A stretch of 64,000 nt of DNA from Endozoicomonas sp965232255. Its GTDB lineage: Bacteria; Pseudomonadota; Gammaproteobacteria; Pseudomonadales; Endozoicomonadaceae. This document shows positions 35,228-43,122 of this stretch, in pieces (position 1 is the first letter of the stretch; each line of letters opens with the position of its first letter). Made by a program: the position numbers and the translations under genes. The notes below the pieces were generated by a model, which saw only the letters and a list, made by a program, of their open reading frames with translations, did not search any database and had not been told where the DNA came from. The stretch covers positions 682,001 through 746,000 of the forward strand of contig OZ246962.1 of the NCBI GenBank assembly GCA_965232255.1. The letters run 5' to 3'.

Positions 35228-36483
35228 CGGACTACCTCCTTCCTGGTGGTGCTGTTCTCTGTGGTAGCAGAATGCACCGCTTCGAGTATTTCCTGAAAAG
35301 CACTGGTGAGCTGTTGTTGCTGCTCGTCGCTCAGCGTTTCCTGTTTTAGCCGCTGAACAAAGACGTCGGTGACGCTCAGCTCGGCCAGGCTCTGGTCGGG
35401 CGCCGTGAATGCTGCCTGAAGTCGGGTTCTTTTTTTGCGTACCCGCAATAGCTCGCAGGTGGTCAGCTCTTTATGGGTCAGTACCAGCTGTTCTACCTGG
35501 TTTTGCAGGTCGTGCAGATAATTTTCGGTGGTGATTTCAACTTCCAGCCACGGATTGAGCGGCGCTTGCCATGGCTGGCGCCCCAAATCAGCCAATTGCT
35601 GGTCGATACTGGCCAGCGCTCCTTTCAGGCTGATCAGTGGCCGGAATACAGGTACCGGAATGGGCTCAACCTTCTCCAGGGTGGCACCGTTGAAATGGAC
35701 AATATTGACCTGTTTTTCGCTGCTCGCCTCATCAAAACTGAGTGGGATGGGAGAGCCACAGTAGCGAATATGCTCCTGTTTGGCCACCAGTTGGGCACGA
35801 TGGAGATGACCAAGGGCAATGTACTGAGCATCGGGAAATGCCGCGACAGGAAAGGCTGCAAGCGTGCCGACGTAAATCTCGCGCACCGACTCGCTGAGCT
35901 GGCCACCAACAGTGGTCAGATGGCCGGTGGCGATAATGGGCAGCGTGCCATTGGCCAGCTTTTCGGCTTCGGCGTAGATCGTCTGGTAGTGATTGGCGAT
36001 GGCTTGTTGCAAGGCTTGTTGTTTGCTCGCCCCACTCTCACCCGACTGACTTCTCAGCACGTCTGCCGGGCGCACGTAGGGAATGGCGCAGATTACCGCG
36101 CTCGGCACACCATGGTGGTTATTCAACACCAGTACCTGCTCACGGTGGTCTTTGCTGACACCACCGACCACGAAGGTGTTCAAACAAGCCAGCAGTTCTT
36201 TGGATTCGTGCAGCGTAGCCACCGAATCGTGGTTACCACCGACCACGATCAGCTGTCGGCAACAAGTGTTTTGCAAGCTGACGATAAAGCGGCTGTAGAG
36301 CCTGCGGGCGTAGCTTGGCGGCGTACCAGTATCGAAAATATCACCAGCGATAATCAGCGCATCCACACTCTGTGCCTGCACGAGGGCCACCAGCCAGTCA
36401 AGGAAGAGCTGATGCTCAGCTTCACGGCTTTTGCCTAAAAAGTGCTGACCCAAGTGCCAGTCTGAGGTGTGTAGAATGCGCAT
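35224..36483 (-). CDS. sbcD: SbcD nuclease subunit
   Basis: A 419-residue Mre11-type metallophosphoesterase, partner of SbcC. The metal-binding motifs are in order: SDWHLGQ at the N-terminus, AGDIFDTG, GGNHDS, and GHLH. I start at ATG 36481-36483 (MRILHTSDWHLG), as in all SbcD proteins; the upstream in-frame ATG at 36573 adds 30 residues with no family match. It is the first gene of a minus-strand sbcD-sbcC-(gltS) unit. Confidence 0.96.
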   Translation of the reverse strand: MRILHTSDWHLGQHFLGKSREAEHQLFLDWLVALVQAQSVDALIIAGDIFDTGTPPSYARRLYSRFIVSLQNTCCRQLIVVGGNHDSVATLHESKELLACLNTFVVGGVSKDHREQVLVLNNHHGVPSAVICAIPYVRPADVLRSQSGESGASKQQALQQAIANHYQTIYAEAEKLANGTLPIIATGHLTTVGGQLSESVREIYVGTLAAFPVAAFPDAQYIALGHLHRAQLVAKQEHIRYCGSPIPLSFDEASSEKQVNIVHFNGATLEKVEPIPVPVFRPLISLKGALASIDQQLADLGRQPWQAPLNPWLEVEITTENYLHDLQNQVEQLVLTHKELTTCELLRVRKKRTRLQAAFTAPDQSLAELSVTDVFVQRLKQETLSDEQQQQLTSAFQEILEAVHSATTENSTTRKEVVR

Positions 36484-36666
36484 AATGTCTATCCGGGTTA
36501 TTTGGTCAGCAGCCGAGTGTTTAATACCACTCGTTTGCGGCAGGTAGAATTGTAGAAAATACCAACCATCCATCGTCCTGGCGAAGTTCGGAAGTCACTT
36601 TTGCGGACAGATCGTCGCTCGCGCAGGCGTGATGAGGTTATGTGCTCGACTACAACTTTTCTTAGA

Positions 36667-37041
36667 CTAGGAATCAGAGTTATTGTTCAGCCGGTAGCGT
36701 GCCAGTTCATGCAGCAGCCAGGTGCGGGAGTGTTGTTTTTTGCTGCCCGGACATTCAATCCAGTAGGGTTTGCCAGAGAGCAGGCTTTTACTGGCGCTCA
36801 GTTCGATAAACTGTTCGGCAGTATTGACCTTTTTGCGAAAGTAGTCGTACTTCTTTTGCATATGCTCCACGGCTTCAGCGGCATTGTGGTTGTCGCCGTT
36901 GCGGATGAAGGTACAGTTGGACTCGCCGACAAAGGCGATCAGATGGTTAATTTCACTCGCCAACGCACTGGCATTGGCGGTGGTGTGAAACATAAAGACG
37001 GTCACCAAGGAGAAAAACTTTATCAATAAAGAACGCGACAA
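36667..37041 (-). CDS. Small periplasmic protein (DUF5329-like)
   Basis: A 124-residue protein with a signal peptide (LIKFFSLVTVFMFHTTANA, cleaved near residue 24). The mature part, EINHLIAFVGESNCTFIRNG...YFRKKVNTAEQFIE...GKPYWIECPG, resembles the DUF5329 family, of unknown function. Two cysteines (SNC and IEC) could form a disulphide. The start is the rare TTG at 37039-37041: AGGGA lies 7 bases upstream on the minus strand. The gene overlaps the serA stop by 19 bases and is probably cotranscribed with serA. Confidence 0.78.
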   Translation of the reverse strand: MSRSLLIKFFSLVTVFMFHTTANASALASEINHLIAFVGESNCTFIRNGDNHNAAEAVEHMQKKYDYFRKKVNTAEQFIELSASKSLLSGKPYWIECPGSKKQHSRTWLLHELARYRLNNNSDS

Positions 37042-38252
37042 CGAATAGTCCCTGCAATTTGCCGTATCTTTTTCATGGCGATGTCGCTGTGATCAGCATC
37101 CACATCAATCACCACGTAACCTACGGACTCGTTGGTCTGTAAATACTGACCACTGATATTAATAGTGTTCTCAGAGAGAATCTGGTTAACCTGGCTAAGC
37201 ACGCCGGGAATATTGCGGTGAATATGCAACAGTCGATGTTTGCCGGGATGGGCAGGCAGGGCAACCTCGGGGAAATTGACCGACGACAGGGTCGAGCCAA
37301 TGTCGCTGTACATAATAAACTTTTCTGCTACTTCCCGACCAATGTTTTCCTGAGCTTCCCGGGTGCTCCCGCCAATATGAGGCGTCAGGATGACGTTGTT
37401 CATGCCCTGCAACGCACTGATGAACGGTTCATCGTTATTGCACGGTTCCTCGGGAAAAACATCAATGGCCGCGCCAAGCAGCTTGCCGCTACGCAGAGCA
37501 TCAGCCAGAGCATCGATGACCACCACGGTGCCCCGGGCGGCATTGATCAGAATGCTGTTCTCCTTCATGGCGGCAAACTGTGCGACACCGAACATCCACT
37601 GGGTCGCGGGCGTCTCGGGCACATGAAGGCTAACGATATCGCTGGTGCCCAACAAAGTTTCCAGGTCATTGACTTGGGTGGCATTGCCCATGGGCAGCCG
37701 GGTGGCCACATCATAAAAACAGACCTCCATGCCTAACGCCTCGGCCATAATGCTCAGCTGGCTGCCAATATTGCCATAACCGACAATCCCCAGCTTTTTG
37801 CCGCGAATCTCGTGGGCGTTGGTGGCGGTTTTGTGCCAGCGCCCCTGATGGGCCAGGGCGTTTTTCTCGGGCAGTCCGCGCAGCAGGGCAATGGCTTCGG
37901 CCAGTACCAGTTCGGCGACAGAGCGAGTGTTAGAGTAAGGAGCGTTGAATACGGGAATACCGCGGCGAGTAGCGGCTGCCAGGTCAACCTGATCGGTGCC
38001 AATGCAGAAGCAGCCCACCGCACAAAGCTTTTTGGCAGCGGTAAAAATCTCATCGGTTAGCTGGGTGCGGGAGCGAATGCCAACAAAACGGGCCTTGGCA
38101 ATGCGCTCCTTGAGTTGCTCCGGCGGCAGGGCGGTGGACACATAGTCAATGCGGGAGTAACCGGCTGCCTTGAGCATTGCCACCGCCGAGGGGTGCACGC
38201 CCTCAAGCAGCAAGAAGCCTATTTTGCTCTTATCCAACGATATTTCCGGCAT
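37023..38252 (-). CDS. serA: D-3-phosphoglycerate dehydrogenase
   Basis: A 409-residue NAD-dependent enzyme making 3-phosphohydroxypyruvate, the first step of serine synthesis. It aligns along its length with E. coli SerA: GCFCIGTDQVDLAAA, NAD loop GIVGYGNIGSQL, catalytic Arg in NAARGTVV, His in LTPHIGGSTREAQ, and a C-terminal ACT domain (HRNIPGVLSQVNQ) for serine feedback inhibition. I start at ATG 38250-38252 (MPEISLDKSKI), matching E. coli. The longer reading to 38285 has no support. Confidence 0.96.
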   Translation of the reverse strand: MPEISLDKSKIGFLLLEGVHPSAVAMLKAAGYSRIDYVSTALPPEQLKERIAKARFVGIRSRTQLTDEIFTAAKKLCAVGCFCIGTDQVDLAAATRRGIPVFNAPYSNTRSVAELVLAEAIALLRGLPEKNALAHQGRWHKTATNAHEIRGKKLGIVGYGNIGSQLSIMAEALGMEVCFYDVATRLPMGNATQVNDLETLLGTSDIVSLHVPETPATQWMFGVAQFAAMKENSILINAARGTVVVIDALADALRSGKLLGAAIDVFPEEPCNNDEPFISALQGMNNVILTPHIGGSTREAQENIGREVAEKFIMYSDIGSTLSSVNFPEVALPAHPGKHRLLHIHRNIPGVLSQVNQILSENTINISGQYLQTNESVGYVVIDVDADHSDIAMKKIRQIAGTIRCRVLY

Positions 38253-38295
38253 ATAGTTCTCTTTTTTAACTGTTGACCGGCCCACTGCCCGTTTT

Positions 38296-38556
38296 TCAAA
38301 TCCCCATACTGGTAAGCGTAACCATCAGTTGCCGAATAGCTTGGGACAGTTTCGGGTGTTCCTCACTGATGCGAATGGCTTCCTGTTCAAGCAAGTCATT
38401 GTAACCCTCAGCTGGAATCTTGCCCTCTGCCTGGGCTACGGCAAGGCGGATCTCTTCGGCAGTCTGCTTCAGGGAAGCGGCTGTGCACTCATCGACAGGT
38501 GAATCTTGCAACGCATCGTGAAGCTTTTGAATATTGATTTGCAGCTCTTTTGACAT
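38296..38556 (-). CDS. Small helical protein (DUF4404-like)
   Basis: An 86-residue cytoplasmic protein, predicted all-helical and acidic. The ending SEEHPKLSQAIRQLMVTLTSMGI matches the DUF4404 pattern (HP-L-x-A-x-R near a final SMGI); function unknown. The start is ATG 38554-38556 with CAGGAG 7 bases upstream. It sits 43 bases before serA on the same strand and is probably in its operon. Confidence 0.8.
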   Translation of the reverse strand: MSKELQINIQKLHDALQDSPVDECTAASLKQTAEEIRLAVAQAEGKIPAEGYNDLLEQEAIRISEEHPKLSQAIRQLMVTLTSMGI

Positions 38557-38884
38557 GACCAAACTCCTGTGGATTACCTGTGCATTACTTGTAGATTGCG
38601 TGTGCGTTACCCGTGTTTTCTTTGTTGATGTGTGGCTTCAGTGGCTGCCACCGGCAGGGGAGTGCTTTTACTGCACACAGAGCCGTGGGAAAATACCGGT
38701 GATGCAGTCACGCCCATTGTAAACACTTTCGGGTGGCCCAAAGAAGTCTGAGCTAACTTTGCCAGCGAATTATTCCTGATACACGTTGTCTGGTAAGGGA
38801 AAAGAAAAAAAGTAGTAAGGGAAAAAAAGGCTACGAAAAAACAGACTACGGGAAAAACAGACTGCTGCACAACAGACCTGATAC
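38557..38884. other. Gene-free stretch between DUF4404 gene and IS right end
   Basis: About 330 bases. It holds the serA-operon promoter on the minus strand. The A-rich part (38800-38860) on the IS side has several runs of A and short direct repeats (GGGAAAA, AACAGACT). No gene is seen. Confidence 0.45.
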
Positions 38885-39010
38885 AGAGACCCCTCTTGAC
38901 ATCCTCCCGCCCCTAAAGGAGCGGGATTCCTGTTAGTCACCCAACAGGATTCCTGTTTCACAGCTCGATGCCGCCAGTGATTAACACCTTTGGTCTTACT
39001 CAAGCTCCAC
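38885..39010 (-). ncRNA. Possible omega (guide) RNA at the tnpB 3' end
   Basis: TnpB nucleases of this superfamily use an RNA made from the right end of the element, overlapping the end of tnpB. The structured segment past the tnpB stop, with the CCCGC/GCGGG hairpin, is where it should lie. This is family-based inference; the sequence shows only the hairpin. Confidence 0.35.
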
Positions 39011-40109
39011 AGGCTAACACCGCTAGCCCAGCGGCTTTGATATTAACGGCAGCATTGGTATCCCGATCATGCACAGTTCGACACTCAGGACACTCCCAGC
39101 TACGCACAGAAAGGTCGAGGCTTTTCAGTGTGTAGCCACAATGGGAGCACCGTTTGGACGACGGATACCATTTGTCGATGCTAACCAGCGTTCGACCATA
39201 CCAGTCTGCCTTGTACTGAAGTTGTCTCATAAACTCCCCCCAGCCAACGTCGCTTATGGCTTTGGCCAGTTTGGAGTTTTTGGCCATGTTCTTGACCTGA
39301 AGCGACTCGGCACTGATTACTTGGTTTTCGTGGATCAATGCGGTTGTCAGTTTATGCAGAAAGTCCTTGCGACTGTCTGCAATTTTGGCGTGAACTCTGG
39401 CCACCTTTAGTTTTGCTTTCTGGAAGTTTGCCGAACCTTTTTGTTTCTTGCTCAAACGACGCTGGTACTTTGCCAGCTTTGCCTGATGCTTGTAGGTGTA
39501 CCTTGGGTTGCCGGATTTCCAGCCGTCAGAGGTAACAACAGCATCCTTGATGCCAAGGTCAATTCCCACAGTGTTCGGAGAAACTGGCAGCTTCCCAACA
39601 TCGGCATCGCAAAGCAGGGAGACAAAGTAACGACCGGCACAATCCTTGGTGACTGTCACAGTGGTCGGCTTATCTGGAATTTCCCAGCTCCAGCGGATGT
39701 TCAACGGTTCCTTGTGTTTTGCCAGTGTCAACTGACCATTAGCCCACTTGAATGCAGAGCGGGTGTATTCCGCACTCTGAACAGCGTGTTTCTTCTTGAA
39801 TGTCGGGTACTTTGCCCTGCCATCCCAGAAGTTTTTAAATCCTGTTTGCAGGTGCCGGAGTGTTTGTTGAGTGGGTACGCAAGAGATTTCGTTAAGCCAG
39901 AAATATTCTGGATTTTTCTTCAGGGCAGTGAGAGCACTGGACGATTCGTGATAGCCAATGCGCTTTTGCTCGTTGTACCAAGCATCAGACCTGAGTCGCA
40001 AAGCCCAGTTATAGACAAAACGTACACAGCCGAACGTGTGAGCAAGTTGTCGCTCCTGTTCGGCTGTCGGGTAAAATCTGAATTTGTACGCTTTTTTAAC
40101 CATCGTCAC
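39000..40109 (-). CDS. tnpB: TnpB RNA-guided nuclease (IS605 OrfB family)
   Basis: 369 residues and apparently intact. An N-terminal helix-turn-helix region (KFRFYPTAEQERQLAHTFGCVRFVYNWAL) precedes a RuvC-like domain with GIDLGIK (Asp), SAESLQVKNM (Glu) and HDRDTNAAVNI (Asp), and a zinc ribbon CSHCG...CPEC. All catalytic residues are present. Such proteins cut the empty donor site and help keep the element in the genome. Only distantly similar to the second TnpB at 41393-42625. Confidence 0.94.
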   Translation of the reverse strand: MTMVKKAYKFRFYPTAEQERQLAHTFGCVRFVYNWALRLRSDAWYNEQKRIGYHESSSALTALKKNPEYFWLNEISCVPTQQTLRHLQTGFKNFWDGRAKYPTFKKKHAVQSAEYTRSAFKWANGQLTLAKHKEPLNIRWSWEIPDKPTTVTVTKDCAGRYFVSLLCDADVGKLPVSPNTVGIDLGIKDAVVTSDGWKSGNPRYTYKHQAKLAKYQRRLSKKQKGSANFQKAKLKVARVHAKIADSRKDFLHKLTTALIHENQVISAESLQVKNMAKNSKLAKAISDVGWGEFMRQLQYKADWYGRTLVSIDKWYPSSKRCSHCGYTLKSLDLSVRSWECPECRTVHDRDTNAAVNIKAAGLAVLACGA

Positions 40110-40213
40110 ACACTACTATACTTTTGTGTGATTTTAAAGACCACGGCCAGCCTTATCAGACTGGTCGCTATCCCTCCCAGCACTAAAAGTACTGGGTTTC
40201 TCGCGAGGTTTCG

Positions 40214-40876
40214 ATGAACTACAGACACTACTGGCTCACTGGTAAACCTGTTAACCTTCCTGTGGGCAAGGCGGTCTGTGTCGGGCGTAACTACGCTGCC
40301 CACATTCGCGAATTGAATAATCCCTCGCCCGATGAACCGGTACTGTTTATCAAGCCCGTCACAGCCATAAGCGACCTGGCCCAACCCATAGCACTGCCCC
40401 GTGGGCGCGGAGCGGTGCATCATGAGATAGAAGTATGCCTGTTGATTGGGAAACGCTTGACCGGTGCTGATGCTGATCAGACCAGTCAGGCTGTGATGGC
40501 GGTCGGCCTTGGTCTGGACTTGACTTTGCGCGATGTGCAGAGTCGGCAAAAAGAGCGCGGCTTACCCTGGGAAGTGGCCAAAGCGTTTGACGGGAGCTGC
40601 CCGCTATCAGGCTTTGTGCCGATTGAACAGATTGACCACCTGGATGACCTGGCTTTTTCGCTATCGGTCAATAATCAGGTGCAACAGCAGGGCAATACCA
40701 GGCAGATGCTGACCCGAATTCCCGAACTGTTGAGCTTTATCAGCCAACACTTTTCCCTATTGCCAGGAGATATTGTCATGACTGGCACCCCAGCCGGTGT
40801 TGGACCGCTGATCTCCGGCGATAAGCTGGAACTGGCTATGGATGAGTTAATATCAGTGCGAACCCAGTGTCTTTAA
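40214..40876 (+). CDS. FAH-family acylpyruvase / oxaloacetate tautomerase (YcgM-like)
   Basis: A 220-residue enzyme of the fumarylacetoacetate hydrolase superfamily, full length compared with E. coli YcgM (219). Metal ligands lie in VHHEIEVCLLIG and GLGLDLTLRD. KAFDGSCPLSGF and MTGTPAGVGPL are the other family blocks. Small members of this group hydrolyse acylpyruvates or tautomerise oxaloacetate. It is squeezed between two IS elements, with the left one ending just before its GAGG ribosome site, so its native promoter may be displaced. Confidence 0.92.
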   Translation: MNYRHYWLTGKPVNLPVGKAVCVGRNYAAHIRELNNPSPDEPVLFIKPVTAISDLAQPIALPRGRGAVHHEIEVCLLIGKRLTGADADQTSQAVMAVGLGLDLTLRDVQSRQKERGLPWEVAKAFDGSCPLSGFVPIEQIDHLDDLAFSLSVNNQVQQQGNTRQMLTRIPELLSFISQHFSLLPGDIVMTGTPAGVGPLISGDKLELAMDELISVRTQCL

Positions 40877-40953
40877 CGAAACCTGCGAAATTCTCCCTCC
40901 ATAGCGCGAAGCGTTTGGATGGAGATGGATAGCAGGCAGACCGTGGAGGTCTG

Positions 40954-41355
40954 CTATTTCTTCGACCTTTCCTGTTTCTGGATATATTCCTTGAGCACCT
41001 CCAACGGCGCACCGTCAGCGGTGATCAGGCAATATGCCCTTGTCCATAGTACCGGCTCCTGGTAGTACGCTTTCAGGTGTTGCGAAAACTCTTTCCTGAG
41101 AAGCCGACTTGTGACCGTTTTCAAGTTGTTGATGAACTTGCTGGGTACTATGTTTGGATGCATATTCAGCATGAGATGGATATGATCAGCTTCTCCACCA
41201 AACTGATCCAGACCTACCTCCCACTTGCTGCATAATTCACGACAGATGACTTCCAGCCTGTCCAGCATTTGAGGTGTAAAACATTTTTTCCGGTACTTTG
41301 TTACTAACACTAAGTGATATTTTAGTTTGTAGAAACAGTGATAATGAGATTTCAT
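40954..41355 (-). CDS. tnpA: IS200/IS605 Y1 transposase TnpA
   Basis: A 133-residue HUH single-strand transposase. The metal-binding HUH is H58-I59-H60 in GEADHIHLML, and the catalytic tyrosine is Y124 in VLKEYIQKQ. Length and both motifs match active IS200 family enzymes. It could also mobilise the related remnants in trans, as the family is known to do. Confidence 0.95.
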   Translation of the reverse strand: MKSHYHCFYKLKYHLVLVTKYRKKCFTPQMLDRLEVICRELCSKWEVGLDQFGGEADHIHLMLNMHPNIVPSKFINNLKTVTSRLLRKEFSQHLKAYYQEPVLWTRAYCLITADGAPLEVLKEYIQKQERSKK

Positions 41356-41392
41356 GTATTGACACTGATGATGTTTTTTCTATCATAGCACC

Positions 41393-42625
41393 ATGAAAGC
41401 CTACAAATATAGACTCTACCCGAACGCAGAACAGAAAGTGCTGATTGCCAAGCACTTCGGTTGCGCTCGGTTTGTCTATAACTGGGCTTTGTCTGAAAAG
41501 GACAAACACTACAAAGAGACAGGCAAAAGTCTGTCAAAGCGTCAGCTTCAGGATATGGTGGTTGCCAGCAAAAAAGCCGATAAGGAGTGGCTGACGGAAG
41601 TGAATAGCCAAAGCCTGTTGGCTTCACTGGCTAACTTGGAAACGGCATTCACTAACTTTTTTCAAGGTCGGGCGAAATTCCCACGGTTCAAATCAAAATA
41701 CGCCAGCTGGCAGTCGTTTCAATGCCCACAGCATGTGACCGTTGATTTCCAACAAGGTCAAATCAATTTGCCAAAACTCAAGGGAATCAGGGCGAAATTG
41801 CATCGCCCTTTTGTTGGCAAGGTAAAAACAGTCACGATTAAGCGTTCCCCCTCTGGCAAATATTTTGCCAGTGTTTTGGTGGACAATGCTGCCATTGATC
41901 CTATACCGTCGTTGATTGAGTCTGAGCACACCGTTGGCCTTGATGTTGGGCTGACCTCGTTTCTGATCGACAGTGAGGGGAACAAAACAGACAATCCAAA
42001 ATTACTAAAGGCGTCATTGGCTCGGCTTGCCATTGAGCAAAAGAAATTATCCAGAAGGAAAAAAGGCTCTGGTAATAGGGCAAAACAGAAACGAATAGCC
42101 GCCATCATTCATGAAAAAGTGGCTAACCGCCGTCGTGATTTCATTCATCAGGTAACTGCAAAGCTGGCTGGCAAAAACCACGCAACCACGTTTGCAGTTG
42201 AAGACCTGAATATCAAAGGCATGACCAAGAACCGGAAGCTGGCCAGAGCAATACAGGATGCTGGTTGGGGTATGTTTCTAACGACACTGGACTACAAGTG
42301 CCGCTGGAATGGCAAAAACCTGATTCGTATAGGAAGGTTCCAGCCAAGCTCAAAACTGTGTAATTGCTGTGGCTACAAAATGGATTCCATGCCGTTATCA
42401 ATCCGTGAATGGGAGTGCCCAGGTTGTCATATGATGAACGACAGGGACATAAACGCCGCCCGGAATATAAGAGATATGGGTTTAGCTGATTCGCTGGGAC
42501 ACAGCGATTGTATAAAGAGTTCCTCTGTAGATTGCCCTGTCAGCGCAGGTTCTACAGCGAAAGGTGTTGAGTGTTCTCAGCATGGGTCGCAAGAAGCCCC
42601 CCACTATAGCGGCCTAGCGGCTTAG
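41393..42625 (+). CDS. tnpB: TnpB RNA-guided nuclease of the IS605-type element
   Basis: 410 residues with intact RuvC motifs GLDVGLTSF (Asp), AVEDLNIKGM (Glu), NDRDINAARNI (Asp), and a zinc ribbon CNCCG...CPGC. The last 45 residues (DSLGHSDC...PVSAGS...) read into the right end and probably overlap the guide-RNA coding part. The same LGHS...PVS-GS tail is found, minus strand, in the remnant at 47037-47190. Confidence 0.95.
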   Translation: MKAYKYRLYPNAEQKVLIAKHFGCARFVYNWALSEKDKHYKETGKSLSKRQLQDMVVASKKADKEWLTEVNSQSLLASLANLETAFTNFFQGRAKFPRFKSKYASWQSFQCPQHVTVDFQQGQINLPKLKGIRAKLHRPFVGKVKTVTIKRSPSGKYFASVLVDNAAIDPIPSLIESEHTVGLDVGLTSFLIDSEGNKTDNPKLLKASLARLAIEQKKLSRRKKGSGNRAKQKRIAAIIHEKVANRRRDFIHQVTAKLAGKNHATTFAVEDLNIKGMTKNRKLARAIQDAGWGMFLTTLDYKCRWNGKNLIRIGRFQPSSKLCNCCGYKMDSMPLSIREWECPGCHMMNDRDINAARNIRDMGLADSLGHSDCIKSSSVDCPVSAGSTAKGVECSQHGSQEAPHYSGLAA

Positions 42626-42655
42626 TGGTGGGAGCATGTCACCGAAAATAATCTT

Positions 42656-43122
42656 CATCCGTTTAGCCATCAAGACAAATCCAGATTTAATGAAAAACCG
42701 TAATGACTCAGCACTCTGCAAGGACGCATGTTGCAGATCACATACTGACATAAGACCATCAATTCCAGTTTTGCTGTATATCTACAACCACTAAGTTTTC
42801 AGGATACTCCAAGATTGGGATTGTTTGGCACACATCAATAAATCAACTACTGCGTGTTGATTATCAGATCTTTAGTGCAATTAAACTTCTCTGATATACA
42901 CCAAAATAGTTTGACACTAAAGTTTAATTTATCAATGTCTGGTAGTTTGTCCTATTGATAATCACAAGATATTTCCTCTGAAAAAAATATGTGATCCTCA
43001 TTCCATTATGCTACTTTCCACCGAAAGCGTTGGTGCGAAAACCTGAATTTGGTTTTGAAATAACTACAGTGAAGCAACTACGCATACGGTTAGTTTAAAA
43101 TTATTAAGGTGGCAGGATTAGC
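42656..43122. other. AT-rich control region of the double-zincin gene
   Basis: About 470 bases, clearly lower in GC than the surrounding chromosome. It has an imperfect inverted repeat, CTTTAGTG (42870-42877) with CACTAAAG (42915-42922), the second arm overlapping a TTGACA. CAGGA lies 6-7 bases before the ATG at 43123. No gene is seen. Confidence 0.5.

Larger units (their letters stand above)
38885..40200 (-). mobile_element. IS200/IS605-superfamily element carrying only tnpB
   Basis: A tnpB gene without adjacent tnpA (IS1341-group layout). The right end has CTTGACATCCTCCCGCC followed by a hairpin around 38909-38930 (the CCCGC and GCGGG arms). The left side has the hairpin CCCAG-CACTAAAAGTA-CTGGG near 40175-40195. 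IS200/605 elements have such subterminal hairpins instead of terminal repeats. Exact ends cannot be fixed by eye. The element lies between the serA operon and the acylpyruvase gene, starting only a few bases before the latter, without breaking a gene. Confidence 0.8.
40880..42655 (+). mobile_element. IS605-type element with divergent tnpA and tnpB
   Basis: tnpA (minus) and tnpB (plus) diverge from a 37-base gap, the classical IS605 order. The left side carries hairpins at about 40895-40925 (CTCCAT/ATGGAG) and 40935-40962 (CAGACC/GGTCTG). The right end, after tnpB, ends in GGTGGGAGCATGTCACC near 42638-42650. Both genes look intact, so the element may be active. Related right-end sequence recurs at 47037 and 58466. 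Confidence 0.88.

Noticed and set aside
38885..42655. Possible CRISPR-Cas12 locus, because of the RuvC/zinc-ribbon nucleases
   Set aside because: The two proteins are TnpB-sized (369 and 410 residues), one pairs with tnpA, and no spacer-repeat array is present.
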